Position numbers and translations under genes: made by a program
Notes under the pieces: model-generated
What the model saw: the letters and a program-made list of their open reading frames with translations, nothing else
Database searches by the model: none
What the model was told of the DNA's origin: nothing
Shown here: positions 55,790 through 64,000 of the stretch, one piece after another
How positions within the stretch are numbered: the first letter of the stretch is position 1
Layout: the number at the start of each line of letters is the position of its first letter
NCBI GenBank assembly: GCA_023213315.1
Contig: JAKCPI010009463.1
Coordinates: 62,001-126,000, forward strand
Source of the DNA: Euborellia annulipes
Taxonomy: Eukaryota > Arthropoda > Insecta > Dermaptera > Anisolabididae
Direction: 5' to 3'
DNA length: 64,000 nucleotides

Positions 55790-55932
55790 GGAGAGGGAGC
55801 ACTGAGGCTTGTCGCCATTGTGCGTTTGCCTCCCCATTCTATCAAATTTGCGCTGTTTCTTTCCCCAAAAAACGATGACTCCCCTTCATCTCTCTCTCTC
55901 TCTCTCTCTCGGTTGCTTGCTCAGTCATCCAA

Positions 55933-55965
<33 letters not shown>

Positions 55966-56235
55966 GTTCTCCCCATTGGCGTTCACCTTTATCTCTCTCT
56001 TTTCTGTCCAATTCGCTTTTTGTCTCTTTCATTCCCGTTCAATTCCATTGCTTCATGTATGTCTCTCTACGCTCGATCCGTTGCCGATAAATCCTGATCG
56101 GGTTTTGCGCTTCTCTCTCTCTCTCTCTTCTTTCTATACCATTCCCGTTTTCTCTTTCTCCTCCTCCTCCTCTTCGCTTGGTCTTGTCTGGATTTGCATT
56201 CCATACAGGAATGAACCAATCGATTTCTTCAAACA
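55790..56235. repeat. CT-rich low-complexity region
   Basis: Several CT runs (55889-55909, 55934-55965, 56113-56129) within pyrimidine-rich DNA. Plus-strand frames of 93 and 141 codons are Ser/Leu-rich products of the runs and are not accepted as genes. Confidence 0.75.
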
Positions 56236-56604
56236 TTCGAATTAAAAAAAAAAAAAAAAGAAAATACAATTTGATTATTGTAGGCTACACTTGAAATACC
56301 GATTTCTCAAATTTTAAAAAAACTAGGCTTCATTCTCAAATGTGTCTGAAACCATTGACTTAAATAAGCAATAAAAAAAATAAATATTTGTTTTTTTTTT
56401 TAATTTTCATATTAATATAATAATCATCATCTATAAGTCTCCCTTTTTTTGAGATGTTATATGTAAAGACTGTTGGATTAATTGCAAGGAGGAAGAGAAA
56501 ATTGGCACCCAGAAAAAAATAAAAGTTTAAATAGACCGAAAAAATTGTAAATTAACAATCCATACAAACAATTTAATTTATGGAAAATAAGCCCAATTTG
56601 CTAT

Positions 56605-56789
56605 TCATGAGTACTCGAAAGTAGAGCCTTGGGCTTAGGCAACCATAATGCTTAACAGTTAGGATGGTTGTCTTAAATGTAGCTTTTTTCCCTTCAGTTG
56701 CATTTAAAATAGATGATTAAAAAAAAAAATATATTGGTTTGGTTGACTAAGCTCAAGGCTCCAATCTTTAGCAATTGTGGCGCCGACTG
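56605..56789. mobile_element. MITE family B, copy 1
   Basis: Left GAGCCTTGGGCTTAGGCAAC and right complement GGAGCCTTGAGCTTAGTCAAC. Right end CAGTCGGCGCCACAA resembles a Tc1-type CAGT end. Same family as 63365-63531. Confidence 0.72.
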
Positions 56790-56855
56790 TGCGTATATAT
56801 TAATATATATATTAATATACCAGGTAGATATAATCAAGGAATATTTTTTTTTAAT

Positions 56856-57016
56856 TCGTTCAAGGTCTTTTTTGGCATCAAAAGCCATTTAGACCCCGAC
56901 CCTATTTAATTCAATTGATTTGTATCCAATTCAATTGAAATAAATTTTGTCGCCTGGGACTCGCGACCCTTGATACAAAAAGCCAGCCCGCTAACCACTA
57001 CCCCAAGGCCCGAGGG
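56856..57016 (-). mobile_element. SINE t2, best copy
   Basis: Minus strand: GGGGTAGTGGTTAGCGGGC (box A), AGGGTCGCGAGTCCC (box B, altered), body TTTCAATTGAATTGGATAC, then GGGTCGGGGTCTAAATGGC and AAAAAGACCTTGAAC. No poly-A; no clear duplication. Confidence 0.8.
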
Positions 57017-57029
57017 CGGATATTTATTT

Positions 57030-57250
57030 ATATCATTGAGTATTCAATTGATTTGAATAATCAGACATCCTGGGATCCAGACCCCCATCTCTTGTGTTTT
57101 AAGGTTTCAATATTGACAATGTCAATAGTTTTAACATCTCGGCCACATTATTGATAATCTTAAAAGCCAAGGGACATGTGCTCGGATCTCAGTCCGATTT
57201 ATTTAAATCATTTGAATATAAATATGCCTGGATCATATGTATTGTATTAA
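57030..57250. mobile_element. Decayed SINE t1 fragments
   Basis: A minus-strand piece (TTGAATAATCAGACATCCTG, 57052) and a plus-strand piece (AAAAGCCAAGGGACATGTGC; ATTTAAATCATTTGAATA, 57160) resemble t1. Confidence 0.5.
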
Positions 57251-58496
57251 ATATTAAAATATAAGTTAAATATTTTTCGAGATATATATATTTGAATAAG
57301 ATATTAGTATTCAATATACCTCATTCGTCGTAGGTATATTTAACAAGACTGGGAGTAAAAAAAAACATACAGCATTGTTTAATATGTAAGAATTGCTTAA
57401 AATCTAATAGAAAATGAAAGGAGAGAAGAAACTAGGAATGGAACTTAAAAAAAATACATCTCAACCATCGGAAATTTTTTTTTTTGTATTTATAATTTTC
57501 TTTTATGGTCTCTTTTTTCACCGAGAGTGAAGCACCTACCCCCTGTTTATTTTGGTTTATCGAATTGATTGGTGGTTATTTCCATTAATTCCATAAAATT
57601 GATAAAGCAGGCCATTTAGAAATGTTCTCTAACCTTAATGACGATATTATTATATATATATAAAAATAAAATAAATTTTCGATGTTATTTATAAAATTGA
57701 TTGAACTTTATTATTTTTTTTTATTGAATAAAACCAATCTTTCTATTCCAAGACCGACACCTTAACCCTTTCACCTCCGGCTGGAAAAAAAAGACACAAT
57801 TATAAATAAATTCTAACAACATTTCGCTTTTAACAAAATAATATATATTGATTAAAATTATTGGAAATTTAGAAAAGCACTTTAACCTAAAAAAAAAAAA
57901 CCCTCGAAAATCGTCTTTTCTTGTTAAGGCATCAATTCCGATTAAAACAGAGTTTTTTTAGAGTTTTTTTTTCTTTAAATAGACAAAAAAAATGTCAATT
58001 TTTTTCATAAATAAATTAATTGAAAGCTTAATTTATATATAAAATAATAAAGCGTCAGTCAAATCATTCGATTGATAATTAAATATTGAAAAATGAAATT
58101 TGAAATCTACAATAAGAAATTTTATATTTTTTTCTCTTTTTACACGATGTAGCCATACGTTCATAAAAATTGCGCCTAAAGAGAATTAGTTTTTGTACCA
58201 GAACCTAATTAATTTACGGAGTTTTTTCTTTCTTAAATTAGATTGGCATTAAATAAAAAATTCAACCCCCAAATCGGAGCAGAAATTCTACATGTATTGT
58301 TTTATTAAATTCTATTTCTCATAGCGATGAGAAGTGGCTGTAGATCTTGAATTAGATATGGACTCTGTTACGCATTAGTGTATCAAGCGCCAGCTACAGA
58401 GTTTTGAGAAAATTAACATTAAAGTTTTTTGTTTTGATTGGATTATATATAATTTTTTTTGTCAATTGTGTAAATAACAAAAATATAAATTTTTTT
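57251..58496. other. AT-rich spacer
   Basis: TA run at 57651-57662. AAGATATTAGTATTCAA at 57298 is shared with 62780. No gene recognised. Confidence 0.45.
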
Positions 58497-58613
58497 AGGA
58501 CATATTTCATAAAAAATACTATTAATTATAGCATTTGAAACAATATTCCCTGCTTAACTCAATTTTTAATTTTTTTTTTGGCGCTTGACGCACTATCGCA
58601 TAATAGGGTCCAT
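58497..58613 (+). repeat. Dispersed repeat shared with 45612-45734
   Basis: AGGACATATTTCATAAAAAA, TAGCATTTGAAACAATATTC and GCGCTTGACGCACTATCGCA match the other copy at about 90 per cent. The ribozyme fold-back follows immediately. Confidence 0.85.
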
Positions 58614-58817
58614 ATAGGAGACATAACAGCCAAGGAATTGAATAAAAAACTTTTATTTAATTGTGGTTTAATTTCCAATGACAATTAAAAATAATACTGT
58701 ACATCTTGTATTTTAACAATCGTCCTGAGGTAGGTCGTGATTTGCGACCGAATGGTCGATGATTAACAATTAAATAAATTTTTTATTTAATTACTTGGCT
58801 GCTACGTCTTCTATATC
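58612..58817. mobile_element. Fold-back element with hammerhead-like core
   Basis: Arms ATATAGGAGACATAACAGCC / complement ATATAGAAGACGTAGCAGCC run inward through AAGGAATTGAATAAAAAAC, about 50 bases each. A hammerhead-like fold lies at 58718-58764. Confidence 0.78.
58718..58764 (+). other. Hammerhead fold with mutated core
   Basis: Stem I AATCGTC with GATGATT (7 bp, one wobble), CTGAGGT (last base of box 1 changed), stem II GGTCG with CGACC (5 bp perfect), GAATGGTC (for GAAACGTC). Helices kept, catalytic bases lost. Confidence 0.65.
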
Positions 58818-59329
58818 CAATTTAAATTTTTTATTTATAAAAAAGAGGGAAAACATTACTATACAAAACAAATTACGCTAAATCATCAGATTTCTTACTT
58901 GAATGTATATTTTTTAAACATTCTTTATATCTTGATCATTTGGATTATTTTTTATTTTTTAATATTTCAATATCATTAAAAGAAATGCGAACCAATAACC
59001 AGACCTTACTTCACTTACTGTATTTTATTTCTTAGTAGTTCTTTTTTTTTAATTAAAATAAAAATTGTATTTATTTAGAATTTAAGAAAATATCAGCGTG
59101 TTTAAAAAACATGATTCCACTACTTTGAGAATGGAATTTGTTAATAAAAAGCCTTTCTGTCTTTGTTAGATCGCATACAAGTCTAAACGTTCGTGTTCGG
59201 AAATACCTTCAACCCCTCATTCCATCGACCGAATAAAAAATACAAAAAAATCCATGCATAAATATTTTTTTTTTTTTCATTTCCGTAGATCATTTCCTTG
59301 CAAGTCAATCGAAATTAATATTTAATCTA
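58818..59329. other. AT-rich spacer
   Basis: No feature recognised. Confidence 0.5.
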
Positions 59330-59720
59330 TCCCTCTGAGTTGCTATATTTAAGTGGGTGTGGAGGGGATGCGTGTCTGCAAAGTCAGAAGAGCGAGCGAC
59401 GTTATTGAAATGCCATCGCAGGGTTTGCGAAACGAGGGTGTATGTGTATGTGGGTGTGAGGATGCCCTGCAAAAGGGCAGAAGGCCAGTCCAACTAGCAC
59501 ACCACGGGAATTTCATTTTGGGGGCCGTTGCTCGGGAATGCCAACCTCTCACCCCCTTTCATACCATACACCCAAACTCCACCCTCAAACCATCTCTACC
59601 CTCGAAACAATCCTGCACACACGTCTCGTCTCGAATACCGGAACCTCTCTCTGTCTCTTTCTCTCTTGCTCTTGTCTCGTTTAGTATCCCACTCTCATTC
59701 TCTTAAAAAAAAAAAAAAAA
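59330..59720. other. Less AT-rich island
   Basis: Mixed unique DNA (GAAATGCCATCGCAGGGTTT; GCCAGTCCAACTAGCACACC) ending in CT runs and poly-A. Frames of 62-117 codons on both strands are unrecognised. Regulatory or untranslated sequence is possible. Confidence 0.3.
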
Positions 59721-59872
59721 AAAATTGTTATTAACCTGTTTTATATGTGGAGTAATATTTACATGGGATTTTATATATATAAAAAAAAAAATTCCCAAAA
59801 GGACACACGTGCTCTTCCAACCACTAAGATTTGAAATTACCCTTTTTTTAATAAATATAATATTTTTTAATC

Positions 59873-60384
59873 AAAAATCTGGGGTGAGTGGTCTCACAGC
59901 ACACAACTTTCTCTTACACTGCGGTAAGAGAAAGTTGTATACTGTGCTTGTCACAGCAGATTTTGTGTGTTGAGATATATTTAGTTCCCGACAGTAGGGT
60001 AAAAGATTTAAAATTTATGAACAGAAAAATGGTATATTTTGTTACCATGACAACCATTTCTTCTATCTTTTCTATGAAGTTTGAAAAGGTAAAATATACA
60101 TTTTAAATAGCATCTAAAAAATAATTGCTTTTTGAATTTTAATCAAATTCGTTGGAGTGAATTTTGAGAAAATCTAAAAAAGTGAAAAAGTACATCAGTA
60201 AAGTACTAGTACTTTTTGGCCGATTTTGTTTAAAAGCTTATTTTCACGCCCTAGAGGGGTGCCTCACAAATATAAAATTTCATCCTCGTAGCTCAATTCC
60301 TCCATGCTTTAAATTGAACACACAGTCCACACACTCACAGAGAGACCATGTTGCGAAAACCACTTAGGTAAGAGAAAGTAAAAA
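59873..60384 (-). mobile_element. Family H hairpin-tailed repeat, copy 6 (full length)
   Basis: Tail hairpin at the left (CTGGGGTGAGTGGTCTCAC; CTCTTAC...GTAAGAG; TTGTCACAGCAGATTTTG), then the complement of the body, to AGGTAAGAGAAAGTAAAAAT at the 5' end. About 510 bases. TTACTTTCTCTTAC of the 5' end and the CTCTTAC/GTAAGAG of the tail stem are related sequences. Confidence 0.8.
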
Positions 60385-60546
60385 TATTACTAATGAATAG
60401 GGAGAGATCTGATGGGGAGAGATTTTTTCATTATGATTGAATTGCATACTTTTACATTTTCATTCTATTCAGGTTTTTACTCGGTGTTTAAATTAATTAA
60501 AGCTAAGATTTAAATATTCGACCGTAGGTTCCCGTTGAAACATTTT

Positions 60547-60676
60547 ATAAATTAAATTTGATATACAAATTAAACACTAGGTTATTTGTTTCAAAGGTTT
60601 TATTAATTAAAAAATTAACACTTGATACGTATTTCCACAATTCCTTGTCATCATCAGAAGTGATTACATTCTAATA
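60547..60676 (-). mobile_element. Family A repeat with hammerhead
   Basis: AACACTAGGTTATTTGTTTC, AAAGGTTTTATTAATTAAAA, then the hammerhead on the minus strand. The other copies at 9.9 and 12.1 kb have lost or damaged the ribozyme. Confidence 0.78.
60619..60662 (-). ncRNA. Hammerhead ribozyme motif with short palindromic stem III
   Basis: Minus strand: stem I CACTT (60662-60658) with AAGTG (60623-60619), CTGATGA (60657-60651), stem II ACAA...TTGT closed by a G-G mismatch, GAAATACGTATC. ATACGTAT forms a 3-bp hairpin or an 8-bp dimer helix as stem III. Core bases all match; only the closing pair of stem II is changed. Confidence 0.75.
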
Positions 60677-60689
60677 ATTTTTTAATTAA

Positions 60690-61036
60690 TTTAAAAATTG
60701 AAAAAATTAATAAAAAATTAATTAAACCCCTTTTTTAGTTAAAAAAAAATTTAAAGTTTAAATTAAAAATTAAAAAAACCTTTTAAAAAAAAAAAATAAA
60801 ATATAATTTTATATTTTATTTTTATTTGAAGTGAAAAATTTTAAAATGGGGTTTTTGAAATAATTAAAAAAAAAAAATTTATATAAAAAAAAAAAGAAAA
60901 CCAACCAAAAACCCCTTTTTTTTTTTTAAAAAAATTTTTTTAAAAAAAAAAAAATTTTTTGGAAAAAAAAAAAAAAAAAATATTTAAAATTTTAAAAAAA
61001 ATTATAAAAAAAAAAAAAAAAAAAATATTTTTTTTT
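60690..61036. other. A/T homopolymer tract, suspected artefact
   Basis: Alternating long A and T runs with occasional CCCC or GG and almost no other sequence. Similar in style to 19868-20033 and likely a consensus failure or collapsed low-complexity region. Confidence 0.6.
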
Positions 61037-61559
61037 TTATGACCGAATTTGTAGTTCAAAATTTGTATAATTTAACAAATATGACCTGCTAAAGATTATT
61101 TAATTTTCGAAGTAGGAAAAATAATTTTTCTTGTTTCTCGGTAGATAAAATTACCGTTATCCGTCCAATTTTTATTTAAATTAATTGTTAAAAATAAATT
61201 ATATCGCTTCAGATGGTAAGCGAACCACTGACCTTTATATAAAGAAAGCCTAGTAAAGGCAAAAGGGGCGTTGAACATGCAGGTGGTAAAGAAAAAGAAC
61301 CGTTAAGTGAAAATTATAAATTACAGAACTCCTTTAAATTATGCAACCGAATTTGATTGTCTTCATTTTAATTGCCTATTTAAAGGCAAACCCTTTGTTT
61401 TACATTTCATAGACCTAATAAATTTCATCCAGAGATTTAAAAATAATTTTAGCACTAATTTTTATTGAAAATATTTTTAGAATTCATATCAAATGAGAGA
61501 AAATAGATTTTTTTTTTATATATTTCGGTCACACAACATTTATTTATTTATTTCAGTAA
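61037..61559. other. AT-rich spacer
   Basis: No feature recognised. Confidence 0.5.
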
Positions 61560-62110
61560 ATAAGAGAGCAGAGAAGAGGGCGGGGCTGTCGAAGGGAGCG
61601 TTTCGCTCAACGCCTTGCATGCCAAATGAGCCCAGGGCTGTCAATTAGAGGCTCACCTCTCCATTAAGGACCAAAGGCACAAAGCCCTTTGTCTCCTAGC
61701 TAGTATCACTCTCACCCTCCCTCCCTCTCTCTTACTTACTTTTCAAGCAAAAACATCTTTTCTATCTCCTCCTTCCTCTGAATAAAAATGTGTTTACCCT
61801 ATCCACTCTAAAAAAAAAAAAAAATGGCGAGCTATTGTCGTGTCTGGGCCAACATTTGAATAAAATATTCATTAGGCTGGCCACGGGCTATTGGCCCTAT
61901 TGAGGGACCAAGGGCTCCTTGGGCCCTCAGCAGCCCATAAATATTGGAATCTCTTTTGATTGACAAATGGATAATTCCTGGGCGGCCGGAAAATTAAACT
62001 CTTATAGTCCCGGGATCGATTTAAATTCGAGATTAATGATGTGACCACCAACAACAACATAAATGTATGTGGGTGTGTGTATGTGTAGAGAAATGGCAGG
62101 GGGACAAACA
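61560..62110. promoter_or_regulatory. Candidate cis-regulatory element with Pbx/Meis-like sites
   Basis: CTGTCAATTAGAGG (61638), TCCATTAAGGACC, CCCATAAATATTGG (61934), TGATTGACA (61957-61965, Exd/Pbx-Meis type), AATTAAACTC and GAGATTAATGATGTG in mixed, repeat-free DNA of about 500 bases. Motif clustering is typical of developmental enhancers; inference only. Confidence 0.4.
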
Positions 62111-62350
62111 ACCCAAATCACCTTTCAAATATTTATTATTATTTTCCTCTCTTATTTGCTAATCTATATTTCCAATATACGTTGTTTTGCCCAAATCTAG
62201 TAGTACTATTTATTATCCTAGATAGTAAAACTATTAAATAACTTTGTTTTTATTAAATAAAGTAGTGATATTATGAAATTAACTTTTGAAAATAAATAAA
62301 ACTTTGTATGTAAAAATTAGTGGAATATATAAATAGCTAACTCTTTATTC

Positions 62351-62620
62351 CAGTGATTTCCAAACTTTGTTACAACGCCTCCCTTAAAAAAATTAATTGG
62401 ATGTCGCCTCTCCCCTCCATTTTATAAAATAATAAAAAAACTACAAAATCAAAAATTTTTTATGCTAAAAAATATAAATTTATATAAAAATATTTTTTTA
62501 TTTATTATTTTATTTATAAAATTAGCAATTATGTGAAAAATTGGTTTTGGTAGCTAATATTCGCGCCTCCCCCCGCCCCTTCTCCCTAGGGAGGAGCCCC
62601 TCACAGTTTGGAAAACGCTG
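62351..62620. mobile_element. hAT MITE with perfect 8-bp duplication
   Basis: Ends CAGTGATTTCCAAACTTTG and CACAGTTTGGAAAACGCTG are inverted repeats; CTTTATTC is duplicated exactly on both sides (62343-62350, 62621-62628). 270 bases, no frame. Diverged from the 2783-5120 element but of the same superfamily. Confidence 0.92.
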
Positions 62621-62854
62621 CTTTATTCTAACATCAGGTCTCGGTCACATTAAAAAAATTCTGACCTCGGACCTGGATACATACTAGGAATTTTTATCTG
62701 GGTAATCAATTTTTTAAAACTGCTAGTGATCTGAAATTTTTTTAATTAAATATTTTCCAGATTTATATACTTGAATTAGATATTAGTATTCAAAATATCT
62801 CAATTCTTTTCGGACTTGACTAAGTCATAGATCTAACAAATCTGTGAGTGTTAT

Positions 62855-62930
62855 TTATTGGCGAGGCCAAACACACCATGGCCCCCGGGAATCGAACCCA
62901 GGATCTCCAGCCTTTCCTGGGCATAGAGAA
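62855..62930 (-). mobile_element. tRNA-like fragment (t3)
   Basis: Minus strand CTGGGTTCGATTCCCGGGGG (box B) and GTGTGTTTGGCC follow a region like the tRNA-derived segment at 43650-43730. Confidence 0.55.
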
Positions 62931-63138
62931 ATTTTTATTTGAGCTCAATTCTCATTATAACACATTATTACTTTCCTTTTTAAATTAGATTATTAAATCT
63001 ACTGGGATATTTCATTTGAAATCCAAACATGAAAAAGCAAAAATTTAACTATTAAATTAGTCGAAATACAGTTCAATTTTGTTTGAAAAAAATTTTTGTA
63101 CTCTTTCCAAAAAATAAAAAATATAAAATATCCATATA

Positions 63139-63341
63139 CAGTAGAGTCTTGTAAATCCGGGCTTCGATAGTACGGCACACGTGCTAATCCGGCATGATAT
63201 TGCAGCAAAAAGAAGCGGTAATTTAAGAAAACAAATCGTCAGTTTTTTCAAGAGATAAATATATGTATGCATTTTATATGTTGGTAAACCGGCATTTTCG
63301 GGATCCGGTCCCGTTTAGGCCGGATTAGCAAGACTCAACTG
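63139..63341. mobile_element. pogo/Tc1-type MITE
   Basis: Ends CAGTAGAGTCTTGTAAATCC and (minus) CAGTTGAGTCTTGCTAATCC, flanked by TA on both sides (63137-63138, 63342-63343). Internal CTAATCCGGCA and AAACCGGCAT repeats. 203 bases, no frame. Confidence 0.9.
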
Positions 63342-63364
63342 TATTAAGAATTTAAAAATGCATA

Positions 63365-63531
63365 GGTCTTGGTGCCTGATGTGCTCGAGAATAGAGCTCA
63401 GGCAACCAAAATGCTGTCGGAATTATCTTTTCTACTTTAGACGCATAATAAAAAGCTGATTTATTTATTAAAAAAAAACTTGTTTGGTTAACTAAGCTCT
63501 CGACCAGATCAAGCACTTGTAGCGCCTACTG
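63365..63531. mobile_element. MITE family B, copy 2
   Basis: AGAGCTCAGGCAACCAAAAT at the left; complement AGAGCTTAGTTAACCAAAC at the right; right end CAGTAGGCGCTACAAGTG before TA. Matches 56605-56789 in both arms. Confidence 0.72.
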
Positions 63532-63599
63532 TATCCTCAAAAAAAGAGAACCTCAACATAAATAAAATATCAAATTTTGAATATAAAAAAAAAAAAAAA

Positions 63600-63860
63600 A
63601 TGGTCGTTGAATGGCGATAGTAGATGATGATATTTGGTCTAGTGTGATGACCACATCTTTTTTTTTATTTCCTATATTTGCGAAGAAGTGTGTCTCCCAC
63701 CCCCCTAGAGAGCTGCATTGATCGCCATGTCCCGGTCGATTGGCCAAAGGTCTTATCACCCCCCACCCCCACACACTCCCGCCCTTTTCTTTCATTATCT
63801 GCTCCCCGATATTGACAATATGATTCGCTTCGGGGTTTGAAAATAAAAATAATATTTATT
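63600..63860. promoter_or_regulatory. Less AT-rich island at right edge
   Basis: CATTGATCGCCATGTCCCGG, GATTGGCCAAAGG (inverted CCAAT-like), CACCCCCCACCCCCAC and TCATTATCTGC. Candidate regulatory DNA; the overlapping minus-strand frames are unrecognised. Confidence 0.27.
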
Positions 63861-64000
63861 TCGCGTATCAAACAACAACAACCCCTTCAAAAAATGGAAT
63901 AAAAAAAAACCAACATATATGCTGTTTTATCTTTATTTTTATACTCCCTCTGCTTTAGGACTTGTTAAGTAATAATCATCGGACTAAAATATGTCAAATA

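Noticed and set aside
55820..56245. 141-codon plus-strand open frame
   Set aside because: It is produced by CT-dinucleotide runs; Ser/Leu repeats, no start context and no recognised domain.

Overview
The window is AT-rich animal nuclear DNA with long A/T homopolymers, dinucleotide runs and dense fragments of transposable elements. tRNA-derived SINEs, hAT, PIF/Harbinger-like, Tc1/mariner/pogo-like MITEs and hammerhead-ribozyme motifs of the kind carried by Penelope-like retroelements point to an invertebrate metazoan, possibly an arthropod or other protostome; the species cannot be named. No open frame was recognised as a conserved protein and all long frames look like chance or repeat-derived reading. 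The DNA reads as intergenic or intronic sequence. The only plausible coding piece is one tiny candidate exon at 46563-46618.

Layout. 1-664 is the end of a tandem satellite of about 134 bp, followed by a long fold-back at 701-972. 2783-5120 is a nest: a hAT-type element holds a PIF/Harbinger-type element, which holds a truncated SINE; a second retroposon sits further right in the hAT. 6513-6997 is another Harbinger-like MITE. From 7.7 kb to 60.7 kb there are repeated short stretches with the hammerhead core (CTGANGA, a short hairpin, then GAAACGTH). At least four are close to intact (7928-7972, 54592-54635, 55250-55296, 60619-60662) and about ten are decayed. Most have almost no stem III, ending in the self-complementary ACGT, a design known from Penelope-associated hammerheads that act as dimers. 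Several lie in inverted-repeat elements with the ribozymes facing outwards.

Retroposons. Three tRNA-headed SINE families are present (called t1, t2, t3 here). A further 170-235 bp family without a poly-A tail (called GGC here, six copies) has target-site duplications at five copies. A hairpin-tailed repeat of about 500-620 bp (called H here) recurs at 16.6, 18.4, 19.6, 26.1, 28.9 and 60 kb.

Between repeats lie islands of 100-550 bp that are less AT-rich, mostly repeat-free and rich in homeodomain-like TAAT, E-box, CRE and CCAAT motifs (for example 21.0, 24.6, 28.5, 32.9, 42.2-42.7, 44.5 and 61.6-62.0 kb). They are best treated as candidate cis-regulatory elements, which would fit a developmental-gene desert, but this is inference. 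Two stretches (19868-20033 and 60690-61036) look like sequencing or consensus artefacts.
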